Shown in pieces: positions 7,155 through 15,655 of a stretch of 64,000 nucleotides of DNA (its first letter is position 1; every line of letters starts with the position of its first letter). The stretch spans positions 1 to 64,000 of the forward strand of contig JAEXYA010000008.1 of the NCBI GenBank assembly GCA_023451825.1. Reading direction: 5' to 3'. The notes beneath the pieces were generated by a model, which saw nothing but the letters and a program-made list of their open reading frames with translations, searched no databases and was not told the origin of the DNA. Origin of the DNA: Pseudomonadota bacterium (GTDB taxonomy: Bacteria; Pseudomonadota; Alphaproteobacteria; Rhizobiales; Xanthobacteraceae). The position numbers and the translations under genes are program-made.

Positions 7155-7430
7155 TCACCGCAGACGACGGCCACGCGGCGCTGGCGATGCGGCAGAACCG
7201 CCGCGATATTCGACATTGCCGACGCAATTGCCGCGCGTGCCAACGGCCGCGGCCGAGCATTGTTCATATGAGGAATAGATGCAGTTGCCCACATAGGAGC
7301 CGGAACCGTTGGCGCCGCTCTGGGCAATGCAATATTGCGCACCATCCGCGCGGACCGGTGCAGGCGAAGCAAACACAGCAACAGCGGAAGCCAGGCCGGC
7401 CAGCGCCGTCAGTCGCAAATGCAGGATCAT
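7155..7430 (-). CDS. DUF3551 secreted small protein (paralogue)
   Basis: Ninety-one residues: signal peptide (LTALAGLASAVAVFASPAPVRA), then a short four-Cys domain (QYCIAQ, GNCIYSSYEQCSAAA, GNCVGNVEY) of DUF3551 type. The Cys spacing matches the neighbour at 6818-7108. It ends in a basic PRGRRLR tail. Probably exported to the periplasm or outside; function unknown. Confidence 0.8.
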   Translation of the reverse strand: MILHLRLTALAGLASAVAVFASPAPVRADGAQYCIAQSGANGSGSYVGNCIYSSYEQCSAAAVGTRGNCVGNVEYRGGSAASPAPRGRRLR

Positions 7431-7627
7431 GTTGACGCCCCATATGAAAATGCGCGGGCAAATGCCCGCGCAAGATCATATAGGCAACATCATCGCAACC
7501 GATAGAACATTCACGATATTGCGTTCCGGCAAGACAGCCACGTTTTGCGGAATGGAGCGATGACGGCTAGGCGACGGCAGCCAGCGAACATCCCGGACAG
7601 GCCGGGGCGAAGCCACCCTCACCTGTC

Positions 7628-7792
7628 CTATTTCAGCGACGAGTTCACGGCCGCGTAGCGGCCGTTGAGCGTGGAGCCCAGCCCCTGCACGGCGGCGATG
7701 ATGGCGAGGCTGATGCCGCAGGCGATCAGTGCATATTCGATGGCGGTGGCGCCGGACTCATCTTTCGCAAATTTCGAAATCAAACGCAGCAC
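7628..7792 (-). CDS. flp: Flp/Fap-family pilin
   Basis: Fifty-four residues from a GTG at 7792, preceded by GAGGAG at good spacing; the longer ATG frame to 7852 has no ribosome-binding site and would add sequence foreign to the family. The sequence runs LRLISKFAKDESGATAIEYALIACGISLAIIAAV, with the Gly-Ala-Thr-Ala-Ile-Glu-Tyr processing site cut by a CpaA/TadV prepilin peptidase, then a hydrophobic helix. Major subunit type of tight-adherence (Tad) pili. No cpa/tad genes are in the window, so this is a detached pilin gene. A near-CtrA box lies upstream at 7903-7917. Confidence 0.85.
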   Translation of the reverse strand: MLRLISKFAKDESGATAIEYALIACGISLAIIAAVQGLGSTLNGRYAAVNSSLK

Positions 7793-7902
7793 TTCTGCCT
7801 CCTCAAACCGATGCCGAAATTCTTCCGTCACCGTCCCCGACAATGGTTGCACCTTAACCGCGATAAGTTGCAGCGAAGTTCATGAACAGCATCAATTATG
7901 AA

Positions 7903-7917
7903 TTAATCGGGCGGTAA
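7903..7917. promoter_or_regulatory. Near-match CtrA box upstream of Flp pilin
   Basis: TTAA-N7-GTAA, one mismatch from the TTAA-N7-TTAA CtrA consensus, 111 nt before the pilin GTG. CtrA controls pilA in Caulobacter, which makes this plausible; one site with a mismatch is weak evidence. Confidence 0.3.
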
Positions 7918-7949
7918 CTATATGCGCGCCGCAAGCCTCTCGTCGCGAC

Positions 7950-8693
7950 ATGAAGATGACCCCGCCCGTTCAAATCGACAGAATGGACGCCACAAAATAC
8001 TTCGCTCTGTTCGCTGAACTGCTGAAGGACAATCCGCCCGCTTTGATCGATTACCCATTGGTGCATCGTCTGGAGAGAGCGGGCTTCAAGGTCGGAGCCA
8101 GCTTCGATCTCAACGCAGCACCCGACAATCTGCGGCGCGCGTTCGAGCGCGCGCGAAACGATGGGAACGCACTCGTTCTATCCGAGGGCAACAAAGCCGC
8201 AGGCATCGGTGGAAAAGGATGGGTGTATACGACACGAAGCGGTGCCTACGGTGTCGACTATCTCTATCGAGCGGCCATTGCGCAGTGTTGTCTTGGCGAG
8301 AACTTGCCGCAGGATGCTGTCTACCCATCGCTGGCTAACGATAGCGACGGGATGCCTCTTGATGGCAGCAACAAATACGTCCTGCGCTTCGAAAAGGGGA
8401 AATTGCCGCCGGTGAATGCGTTCTGGTCCGTCACGGCCTATGACAAGGACGGCTATTTCATTCCCAACGCGTTGCGCCGACAGGCGCTTGGCGACCGCGA
8501 CAGACTTACTCAAAATGCCGACGGAAGCGTCGATCTCTACATCCAGGCTGAAACGCCAGGTGGCGAGAAAGAAGCCAATTGGTTGCCGGTCGCCGCTGGT
8601 CAGCCGTTCAATCTCTTGATGCGTCTCTATTGGTCGCGTGAAGAGGTCTTGAATGGCCAGTGGACACCTCCACCGGCAAAGCGTGTCATGTAG
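7950..8693 (+). CDS. DUF1214-type protein, likely C-terminal half of a DUF1254/DUF1214 protein
   Basis: A 247-residue protein resembling the second half of the roughly 450-residue DUF1254-DUF1214 proteins. It begins with the connecting region (VQIDRMDATKYFALFAELLKDNPP) and includes the DUF1214 core YVLRFEKGKLPPVNAFWSVTAYDKDGYF and the end NWLPVAAGQPFNLLMRLYW. No signal peptide and no convincing ribosome-binding site precede the ATG; the DUF1254 half is missing upstream, where only the divergent pilin gene lies. I suspect a truncated remnant, although the remaining frame is clean. ATG 7983 is an alternative start. Confidence 0.7.
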   Translation: MKMTPPVQIDRMDATKYFALFAELLKDNPPALIDYPLVHRLERAGFKVGASFDLNAAPDNLRRAFERARNDGNALVLSEGNKAAGIGGKGWVYTTRSGAYGVDYLYRAAIAQCCLGENLPQDAVYPSLANDSDGMPLDGSNKYVLRFEKGKLPPVNAFWSVTAYDKDGYFIPNALRRQALGDRDRLTQNADGSVDLYIQAETPGGEKEANWLPVAAGQPFNLLMRLYWSREEVLNGQWTPPPAKRVM

Positions 8694-8809
8694 CGACAAG
8701 AGGCCACGCGTCACGCCATGTGCCGCCACGCAACAGTATTCCAATCAAAAAATGACGAGATTGCCGCATGCAATCTCGTCATGGTTCCTCAAACGGCGAA
8801 TGCGCCGTT

Positions 8810-10411
8810 CTATTCCGCCACCACGCTCGGCGCATGCTTCGCCGGTCCCGCCAGTGGGCGTTCTTCCATCAGCACCAAGAAAAACGCTGCCAGTGCGAGC
8901 ATCGCCGCCGCTGACTCGAACACGTAGCGGAAGGCCGTGATCATATCCTCGCGTGCAATCGCCTGCGTTGCCTGCGCATGCTCGCCTGACATCGTGAGGT
9001 TCGGGCCGAGCGCCATCAGAAGCACCGTGGTGAAGGCAGCGACCGTGAAGGACGACACCAGCGCGCGAAAAAAATTCATGGCGCCGGTGACGGTGCCCAC
9101 CTGCGGGCGCGGCACCGCGTTCTGGATCGAGACGAGACTGACCGGAAAGATCATGCCGAGGCCGATGGCGAGAATGCCGAGCATGGTGAGCAACTGCCAC
9201 AGCGGCAGCGGCGTCAGCAGCGCGATGGCGAGACCCATCGCTGCGGCAACCGACGTGCCGAAGATGGCGATGCGCTTGTAATGCACGGCCTTGGCCATGG
9301 TGCGGCCGGCAATCAGCGCGCCGAGCACGGACACTGCGGCGATCGGGATCAGCGCCATGCCGGCTTCCGCAGCCGTGAGGCCATAGACCACCTCGTAATA
9401 GAGCGGCAGATGCACGGTGAGACCGAGCATCGCGCCCATGCAGCAACCGCCTGCGGCCATCGCATAAGGGACCACGCGTCCGCCGATCAGCGACAGCGGC
9501 AGGAACGGTTGATCGGTGCGCATCGCATGCCAGACAAAGGCGAACGCAATCGCGATCGCGGAACCGAGCAATGCGATGATGGTCGGCGACAGCCACGAGA
9601 AGCGCGTGCCGCCCCAAGTCAGCGCCAGCATGAAGGCGACGGCCGAGACCATCAGCAGGACGCCGCCGAGCCAGTCCACCTTGCGGCGGCGATGGAAGAC
9701 CGGGATCTTCTTCATGTTCGGCAGCATGAGCGCGAGCGCGCCGATGCCGAGCGGGATGTTGATCCAGAAGATCATCGACCAGTGCAGATGCTCGGCGAAC
9801 ACGCCGCCGAGGATCGGGCCGCCGATGCCGGCTGCCACCCAGACGCTGCTGAAATAGGCCTGATACTGGCCGCGCTCCTTTGGCGAGACGACATCGGAAA
9901 TGATGGTTTGCACGATCGGCAAAATGCCGCCGCCGCCAAGCCCCTGTAGCGCGCGGGCGATGATGAGCGTGATCATGTTCGGCGCCAGCGCGCACAGCAC
10001 CGAGCCGACAAGGAACAGCGCCATCGCCGCGATGATGGTGGCGCGGCGGCCATAGATGTCGCTCAGCGTGCCGAACACCGGCGCAACGGCCGTCGATGCG
10101 AGAAGATAGGCGGTGATGACCCAGGAGAGGTTTGAGACATCGCCGAATTGCCGGCCGATGGTCGGCAGCGCCGAGGCGACGATGGTCTGGTCGAGTGCCG
10201 CGAGGAACATCGCCAGCAGCAGGCTGATCAGGATGGTGCGGATTTCCGCCTGGCTCAGCGGCGCGGGCGTAATGGGCGACGGTGTATCTTTGAGATCGAT
10301 GGCTGCGGTGGGGATGCGGGAGAGCTCTTCGGCCATCTCGTCGGAAAGAAGTTCGTCAGGCATGTGCTGGTCGCGGGCGGAGCCGCGACACTGGCGATCG
10401 ATCTTGTTCAT
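8810..10411 (-). CDS. DHA2-family MFS drug efflux transporter
   Basis: A 533-residue, 14-helix-type major facilitator of the DHA2 family (EmrB/LfrA-like). Signs are DQTIVASALPTIGRQFG in the first helix (motif D1), LSDIYGRRATI (motif A) and RALQGLGGGG with PKERGQYQ (motif B/C area). It exports drugs or amphipathic compounds in exchange for protons across the inner membrane. The N-terminal 50 residues are cytoplasmic. GAAGAG precedes the ATG at 10411; ATG 10363 is an alternative. No periplasmic adaptor is adjacent. The upstream region has a long-distance perfect inverted repeat that may be an operator. Confidence 0.9.
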   Translation of the reverse strand: MNKIDRQCRGSARDQHMPDELLSDEMAEELSRIPTAAIDLKDTPSPITPAPLSQAEIRTILISLLLAMFLAALDQTIVASALPTIGRQFGDVSNLSWVITAYLLASTAVAPVFGTLSDIYGRRATIIAAMALFLVGSVLCALAPNMITLIIARALQGLGGGGILPIVQTIISDVVSPKERGQYQAYFSSVWVAAGIGGPILGGVFAEHLHWSMIFWINIPLGIGALALMLPNMKKIPVFHRRRKVDWLGGVLLMVSAVAFMLALTWGGTRFSWLSPTIIALLGSAIAIAFAFVWHAMRTDQPFLPLSLIGGRVVPYAMAAGGCCMGAMLGLTVHLPLYYEVVYGLTAAEAGMALIPIAAVSVLGALIAGRTMAKAVHYKRIAIFGTSVAAAMGLAIALLTPLPLWQLLTMLGILAIGLGMIFPVSLVSIQNAVPRPQVGTVTGAMNFFRALVSSFTVAAFTTVLLMALGPNLTMSGEHAQATQAIAREDMITAFRYVFESAAAMLALAAFFLVLMEERPLAGPAKHAPSVVAE

Positions 10412-10422
10412 GAACTCTTCGA

Positions 10423-10522
10423 TGCAATGAAATGCGCGCCGTCAGCGACACATGATGCGCGCGCCGGGGCATTGCGAAAAATCTATGCCTCAAAGCGATC
10501 GCGCGACAGTTGTTTCATTGCA
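10423..10522. promoter_or_regulatory. Perfect 10-bp inverted repeat upstream of MFS gene
   Basis: TGCAATGAAA at 10423-10432 and its exact complement TTTCATTGCA at 10513-10522, 80 bp apart, in the 152-bp gap between the MFS start and the glycosyltransferase end. It could be paired operator half-sites for a looping repressor or a long-range stem in the MFS leader. Confidence 0.4.
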
Positions 10523-10563
10523 TGGGAGCATCCCGCAGCCAGCGGTCGCTCGCGCGACCGTGA

Positions 10564-11319
10564 TCAGGCCTTGCGGCTGAGCTCCGCCAGGCGACGCCAT
10601 TTCTCATAGGTATAGCGCCGATTGTAGTCGGCGACGTCCCAGCCGGCCTTGCCGTCGAGAAAACCGGCGCGGATCACCAGCGTCTTGATCAAGGCCGCCC
10701 AGCCATGCAGCGCGGCTTTGGCCGGATGCGCGTGCTTTCCTCGCGCGAACATCTGCGCGGCAGCCGCGGTGGAATAGCGGATGATCTTGTCCTCGGCATC
10801 GGCGCGCGAGGTGATGCTGTCATGCTCGATGCGAAAATTCGCTGTACGAACCGGGCCATCGATGATCACCCGCTCATGCACGAGATCATCCGAGAACCGT
10901 CCCTGCCCGCGCCGGAACAGCCGCGTGACATAATCCGGCGACCAGCCGCAGTGATTGATGACATGGCCGCAAAAGCGCGAGCGCCGCGAGATCCGATAGG
11001 CCGTCGCATCGGCAGCCATCGCAGCCTGCAGCGGCGCGATGGCGTCAGGATCCAGCCACTCATCGGCATCGAGCGACAACACCCACTCGCCCTGCGCCAG
11101 ATCCAGCGCCCGCTGTTTCTGCGGCCCAAAGCCCGGCCAGTCCGATGTCACGATCACCTTTGCGCCGAGGGATTTTGCAATCTCGACGGTGCGATCTGAA
11201 CTGCCGCTATCGACGACGATGATCTCCTCCGCACACGGCACCGAGCCGAGGCAGCGCGCGATCGCAGCTTCCTCATTCTTGGTGATGACAATGAGAGAAA
11301 GCTTTGGCGCACGCGACAT
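10564..11319 (-). CDS. Family 2 glycosyltransferase (LPS core, WaaE/KdtX-like)
   Basis: A 251-residue GT-A glycosyltransferase. N-terminal LSLIVITKNEEAAIARCLGS, EIIVVDSGSSDRTVEIA and the metal-binding LSLDADEWL (DxD-like) are intact; the C-terminal region (WSPDYVTRLFRRGQGRFSDDLVHE) matches the LPS core beta-glucosyltransferase WaaE/KdtX group. Expected at the inner face of the inner membrane, adding a sugar to lipopolysaccharide core or another lipid-linked glycan. The ATG directly abuts the stop codon of the upstream YcgN-like gene (TAAATG), so the two are translationally coupled. Confidence 0.85.
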   Translation of the reverse strand: MSRAPKLSLIVITKNEEAAIARCLGSVPCAEEIIVVDSGSSDRTVEIAKSLGAKVIVTSDWPGFGPQKQRALDLAQGEWVLSLDADEWLDPDAIAPLQAAMAADATAYRISRRSRFCGHVINHCGWSPDYVTRLFRRGQGRFSDDLVHERVIIDGPVRTANFRIEHDSITSRADAEDKIIRYSTAAAAQMFARGKHAHPAKAALHGWAALIKTLVIRAGFLDGKAGWDVADYNRRYTYEKWRRLAELSRKA

Positions 11320-11832
11320 TTACGCCGGCCGCTTCTTCAGCTTCGCCCTGCGCGGCAATTGCGCCGGCCAGGACACGATATGATCCTCAAGCTCTTCATC
11401 CGGCACGGTTTCTTCGGACGCCTCCACCCGCCCGCGCACCGAAACGCCGGCCTCATGGACAGTCTCGCGGCTGCCGGAAATCAGCGGATGCCACCAATAG
11501 AGATCGCGCTTTTCAGCCGCCAGCTTGTAACCGCAACTATGCGGCAACCAGCTCAGCGATCGCACATTATCCGGCGTCAGGCGGACGCAATCAGGCACCT
11601 GATCGGAGCGATTTGGATAGTCTTTGCAAGCACATAGATTGGCATCGAGCAGCTTGCAGGAAATATGCGTGTAGTAGATCCGGCCGGTATCCTCGTCTTC
11701 CAGCTTGTTCAAGCAGCAGCGCCCGCAGCCATCGCACAGGCTCTCCCATTCGCCGTCGGACATTTCTTCCAACGTCTTGGTTTTCCAGAACATTCCCTCC
11801 TGCGCGGAGAGACGTGGGGAGCGCGTGGTCAT
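11320..11832 (-). CDS. YcgN/UPF0260 Cys-cluster protein
   Basis: A 170-residue member of the YcgN (UPF0260, CxxCxxCC zinc/Fe-S cluster) family. The cluster is CDGCGRCCLNK near residue 35, followed by SCKLLD, LCACKDYPNR, VPDCVRL and HSCGYKLA, giving many conserved Cys. Molecular function is unknown; the cluster suggests metal binding. The ATG at 11832 (MTTRSPRLSAQEGMFWK) begins the conserved part; the frame upstream to 11898 lacks support. Followed without gap by the glycosyltransferase. Confidence 0.85.
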   Translation of the reverse strand: MTTRSPRLSAQEGMFWKTKTLEEMSDGEWESLCDGCGRCCLNKLEDEDTGRIYYTHISCKLLDANLCACKDYPNRSDQVPDCVRLTPDNVRSLSWLPHSCGYKLAAEKRDLYWWHPLISGSRETVHEAGVSVRGRVEASEETVPDEELEDHIVSWPAQLPRRAKLKKRPA

Positions 11833-12036
11833 GCGGTTTGAACGAGTCCAGATGTGCGAGCGAAGCGCCCTTCTAGCGGCGTTAGCCGTGAGCAGCAATT
11901 GTACTGCATCGCCATTGGTTTATCGCCCTTGCTCGGCTAAAACTTGACGAGTCTCCCGTGCCGCAACACTGCCGCCGGGATGCCGCAATGAGTCCGCAAC
12001 ACACGCGCCAGCGCTGCACCAGAACCAAGGCCCGAA

Positions 12037-14307
12037 GTGCCGAAAATCGACCCGTCGAAATGGATCACCAAAATCCGGCATTTCCTGCTGGATCTCGACG
12101 CGCGCATCGATTCCGGCCTGTTTTCCTCCGGCCGCGGCACCCGTGAGCTGTGGGAACGCTATTCGACTTTTATGGACCGGTTCCATGTGGGGAGCTGGAA
12201 GCGTTGGCTGTTCATCGAGCCACTGTCGGAAGCCGCCACCCTGGGTCTCGGCGGTCTGGTGCTGATGCTGGCCCTTGCACAGCCGGCGTTTCGCGAAACG
12301 TCGGATGAGGACTGGCTGAAAAAGTCCGATCTCGCTGTCACTTTTCTCGATCGCTACGGCAATCCGATCGGCAGCCGCGGTATCAAGCACAATGACTCGA
12401 TCCCGCTGGAAGACTTTCCGGACAACCTGATCAAAGCGACGCTCGCGACCGAGGACCGCCGCTTCTACGATCATTTCGGCATCGACATCGCCGGCACCGC
12501 GCGCGCGCTGGTGACCAATGCGCAGGCGGGCGGCGTGCGCCAGGGCGGCTCGTCGATCTCGCAGCAGTTGGCGAAGAACCTGTTCTTGACCAATGAGCGC
12601 ACCATCGAGCGCAAGGTCAATGAAGCCTTCCTCGCGATCTGGCTGGAAACGCGCCTGACCAAGAACGAAATTCTAAAACTCTATCTCGACCGCGCTTACA
12701 TGGGCGGCGGCACATTCGGCGTCGATGGCGCGGCGCATTTCTATTTCAACAAGTCCGCGCGTGACGTGACGCTGGCGGAAGCCGCGATGCTCGCCGGCCT
12801 GTTCAAGGCGCCGACCAAATATGCGCCGCACATCAACCTGCCCGCTGCCCGCGCACGCGCCAATCAAGTGCTCGACAATATGGTCGATGCCGGCTTCATG
12901 ACCGAAGGCCAGGTGTTCGGCGCCCGCCGCAACCCGGCCATCGCCGTCGATCGCCGCCAGGAAGTCTCGCCGAACTATTATCTCGACTGGGCGTTCGACG
13001 AGATGCGCCGCCTCGTCGATACGTTTCCAAAGTCCTATGTGGAGCGCGTCTTCGTCGTGCGCACTGCCATCGACATGAATGTGCAGCGTGCCGCCGAAGC
13101 CGCAGTCGAAAACCAGCTGCGCCAGTTCGGCCGCGACTATCATGCGACGCAGGCGGCGGCCGTGCTCGCCGATCTCGATGGCGGCATTCGCGCGATGGTG
13201 GGCGGCCGCGACTACGGCGCCAGCCAGTTCAACCGCGCGGTCGACGCGATGCGCCAGCCCGGCTCGTCTTTCAAGCCCTATGTGTATACGGCGGCGCTGC
13301 TGAACGGCTATACGCCGAAATCGGTGATCCTCGATGGGCCCGTCTGCATCGGCAACTGGTGCCCGCAGAATTACGGCCACTCCTATTCCGGCAATGTCAC
13401 GCTGACCCAGGCAATCACGCGCTCGATCAATGTGGTGCCGGTGAAGATTTCCATCGCGCTCGGCAAAGGCAGCCCGAAAGCGGGTCGCGCCAAGATCGTC
13501 GAAGTCGCGCGAAAATTCGGCATCAAGGCACCGCTGCTCGATACGCCGTCGCTGCCGATCGGCTCCACTGAAGTGTCAGTGGTCGAACATGCCACCGCCT
13601 ATGTCACCTTCCCCAACAAGGGCCGCGCCGTGTCGCCGCATTCGGTGCTGGAAGTGCGCACCGGCGCCGGCGATCTGGTCTGGCGTTATGATCGCGACGG
13701 CCCGAAGCCGACACAGGCGATCCCCGCGTCGGTTGCCGCCGACATGGCGGAGATGATGAGCCATGTGGTGAGCGAGGGCACCGCGCGTCGCGCAGCGATG
13801 GATGGCATTCCGACGGCCGGCAAGACCGGCACGACGAATGCGTATCGCGATGCGTGGTTCGCCGGCTACACCGGTAACTTCGCCGCAGCCGTCTGGTACG
13901 GCAATGACGACTATTCGCCGACCAACCGCATGACGGGCGGATCGCTGCCGGCACAGACCTGGCGCGACATCATGGTGGCCGCGCATCAGGGCATCGAGAT
14001 CAGGGAATTGCCAGGCGTCGGCATGGGCACGCGCAATCCGGCAGCCGCGGCTTCCGCCGCGATGGCCGCCAATGCGCAGGACCAGAAGCCGGGCCCGCCA
14101 CCGGTGCTGACACGGCGCGGCGCCGACATCCTGCTACGGGTGGAAAAGATGCTCGACGACGCCGGCAAGTCGGTCGGCCGCACCTCGTCGAATGACGAAC
14201 CGGTCAAACCGCGCGCATCCTCCTTGATGCTTGCCTTCCCGGAAAACTATGCGGCGGCGGGCGACGCTTCCGCACAGCCCGCCCCTGCTTCCACCCGCAA
14301 GAATTGA
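12037..14307 (+). CDS. Class A penicillin-binding protein (bifunctional PBP1-type)
   Basis: A 756-residue bifunctional peptidoglycan synthase. One transmembrane segment (about residues 68-88) anchors it. The GT51 glycosyltransferase domain carries ATEDRRFYDHFGID and GGSSISQQLAKN; the transpeptidase domain has the catalytic S410-S-F-K413, S463-I-N465 and K596-T-G-T motifs, all intact. It polymerises and cross-links glycan strands in the periplasm. The start is a GTG at 12037 with AAGG upstream. The C-terminal 110 residues are Ala/Pro-rich and probably disordered. Followed 27 nt later by the DUF1214/DUF1254 pair. Confidence 0.93.
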   Translation: MPKIDPSKWITKIRHFLLDLDARIDSGLFSSGRGTRELWERYSTFMDRFHVGSWKRWLFIEPLSEAATLGLGGLVLMLALAQPAFRETSDEDWLKKSDLAVTFLDRYGNPIGSRGIKHNDSIPLEDFPDNLIKATLATEDRRFYDHFGIDIAGTARALVTNAQAGGVRQGGSSISQQLAKNLFLTNERTIERKVNEAFLAIWLETRLTKNEILKLYLDRAYMGGGTFGVDGAAHFYFNKSARDVTLAEAAMLAGLFKAPTKYAPHINLPAARARANQVLDNMVDAGFMTEGQVFGARRNPAIAVDRRQEVSPNYYLDWAFDEMRRLVDTFPKSYVERVFVVRTAIDMNVQRAAEAAVENQLRQFGRDYHATQAAAVLADLDGGIRAMVGGRDYGASQFNRAVDAMRQPGSSFKPYVYTAALLNGYTPKSVILDGPVCIGNWCPQNYGHSYSGNVTLTQAITRSINVVPVKISIALGKGSPKAGRAKIVEVARKFGIKAPLLDTPSLPIGSTEVSVVEHATAYVTFPNKGRAVSPHSVLEVRTGAGDLVWRYDRDGPKPTQAIPASVAADMAEMMSHVVSEGTARRAAMDGIPTAGKTGTTNAYRDAWFAGYTGNFAAAVWYGNDDYSPTNRMTGGSLPAQTWRDIMVAAHQGIEIRELPGVGMGTRNPAAAASAAMAANAQDQKPGPPPVLTRRGADILLRVEKMLDDAGKSVGRTSSNDEPVKPRASSLMLAFPENYAAAGDASAQPAPASTRKN

Positions 14308-14334
14308 CGTTGACGAGATGACAGTGGTGGCGAC

Positions 14335-14916
14335 GTGCGGCTGATTTTCCTCACGCTTCTTGCGCTCGTAATCGCAGCCGGGGTCGGCCTTGGCCTCACC
14401 TGGACGACGGCGACACGTGGCGTCGAACTGGGCACGCTGACCATCGGCTCATGGACCGCGCGGCCGCGCAGCGGCTCGAACGAGATCGATCCCTATGCCC
14501 GCGCCAGCATCGCACGCTCCGGCGAATTGCCGATCGGCACGGGTGACGGCATCACCTTCACGGCTTTGAAGGACGACAACAACAAGCTGCTCGACGGTCG
14601 CTGCGATGTGGTGATCTCGGGCGTCACGCCGCCTGCCCGCTTCTGGACGCTGACGCTGTACGACACCAAGGGCCGCCTCGTCGCCAATACGCTCGATCGC
14701 TATGGCTTCACCAGCCAGGAAGTGGTGCGCAGCGCCGACGGCGCCTTCGAAATCCGCATCGCCGCCCGCTCGCGCGCGGGCAACTGGCTGCCCACCAGCG
14801 CCATCGATCGCTATGTGCTGGCGCTTCGCCTTTACGATACGCCGGTGGGCGTCGCGACGCGCAGCCAGAAGGACGCGCCGATGCCGGCCATCGCGACCGT
14901 AGGCTGCCCGTCATGA
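14335..14916 (+). CDS. DUF1214 membrane-anchored protein
   Basis: A 193-residue protein with an N-terminal signal/anchor (LIFLTLLALVIAAGVGLGL) and a DUF1214 domain (PPARFWTLTLYDTKGRLVANTLDRYGF, then NWLPTSAIDRYVLALRLYDTP). Start GTG at 14335. It overlaps the following DUF1254 gene by ATGA; together the two proteins supply the two halves that are fused in DUF1254-DUF1214 proteins elsewhere. The domain faces the periplasm by topology. Biochemical role unknown; the neighbouring PBP hints at envelope function. Confidence 0.85.
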   Translation: MRLIFLTLLALVIAAGVGLGLTWTTATRGVELGTLTIGSWTARPRSGSNEIDPYARASIARSGELPIGTGDGITFTALKDDNNKLLDGRCDVVISGVTPPARFWTLTLYDTKGRLVANTLDRYGFTSQEVVRSADGAFEIRIAARSRAGNWLPTSAIDRYVLALRLYDTPVGVATRSQKDAPMPAIATVGCPS

Positions 14917-15491
14917 TCCGGCTGCTGCTCACCATCATTGGCGGCGTGCTGCTTGGCGGCGTGGTCCATCTCGTCAGCGTGCTCGGTTTGCCGCGCATCG
15001 CCACGCAGGATGCCTATTCGCGGCTCGCAGCGGTGACCAAAGAGAACGCGGTGACGCCGCTGGCACAGACCAATCCGGCCAATGCGCTGCTGCCTTTTAT
15101 GGATCCCGCCTTTGCGATGGCGGTGTGTCGTTACGATCTCTCCAATGGACCGATCAAGCTGACGGTGCCGGTGAGCCAGTCCTATACGTCGGTGTCGTTC
15201 TACACGCGCAGTGACGTCGCCTATTACGCCATCAACGACCGCTCCGCGGGCCGCCGTGTCATCGAGCTCGATCTCATGACCGAGGCGCAGCATGAAGCAC
15301 TGCCGGAAGAAGAAGACGTGACGGCGGCGGATCGGCTGATCATCGACTCGCCGACGACGACCGGCTTGATCGTGTTGAAGGCACTGGCGGCTGAGCCGGG
15401 ATTGATGGCGCAAGCGCAGGCATCGCTGGCGGCGTCGAATTGTCGTGTGCAGACGGAGCCGCCGACGCCGTCGGCGAAGGGAAAGCGCTGA
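14913..15491 (+). CDS. DUF1254 membrane-anchored protein
   Basis: A 192-residue protein with an N-terminal anchor (LLLTIIGGVLLGGVVHLVSV) and a shortened DUF1254 domain (TQDAYSRLA, CRYDLSNGPIKLTVPVSQSYTSVSFYTR). Two Cys only. Translation is probably coupled to the DUF1214 gene through the ATGA overlap. Function unknown; most likely a periplasmic partner of that protein. A 37-bp palindromic repeat begins 3 nt after the stop codon. Confidence 0.85.
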   Translation: MIRLLLTIIGGVLLGGVVHLVSVLGLPRIATQDAYSRLAAVTKENAVTPLAQTNPANALLPFMDPAFAMAVCRYDLSNGPIKLTVPVSQSYTSVSFYTRSDVAYYAINDRSAGRRVIELDLMTEAQHEALPEEEDVTAADRLIIDSPTTTGLIVLKALAAEPGLMAQAQASLAASNCRVQTEPPTPSAKGKR

Positions 15492-15493
15492 AC

Positions 15494-15530
15494 CGTAGGA
15501 TGGGTTGAGCGGAGCGATACCCATCCTACG
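15494..15530. repeat. Palindromic intergenic repeat, ATGGGT family
   Basis: CGTAGGATGGGT (15494-15505), a 13-bp core with TGAGCGGAGCG, and ACCCATCCTACG. A perfect 12-bp stem; single-hairpin relative of the longer element at 45850-45953. Immediately behind the DUF1254 stop, so it may also act as a 3' mRNA hairpin. Confidence 0.9.
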
Positions 15531-15655
15531 ACCTCGCCGCCCGTGACCTTTTCCCGCATGGAAAACCTCTAACAACCGCCTCCGCGTTATCTGCCTGCCA
15601 TCGGACAGAGCGATGCTGCGTGTCGATGACATGACCCCTGCGAATCGGAACGCGC

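Noticed and set aside
8745..9995. Long Arg/His-rich open frame on the minus strand inside the MFS gene
   Set aside because: It is another reading frame of the DHA2 transporter gene, compositionally biased and without family features.
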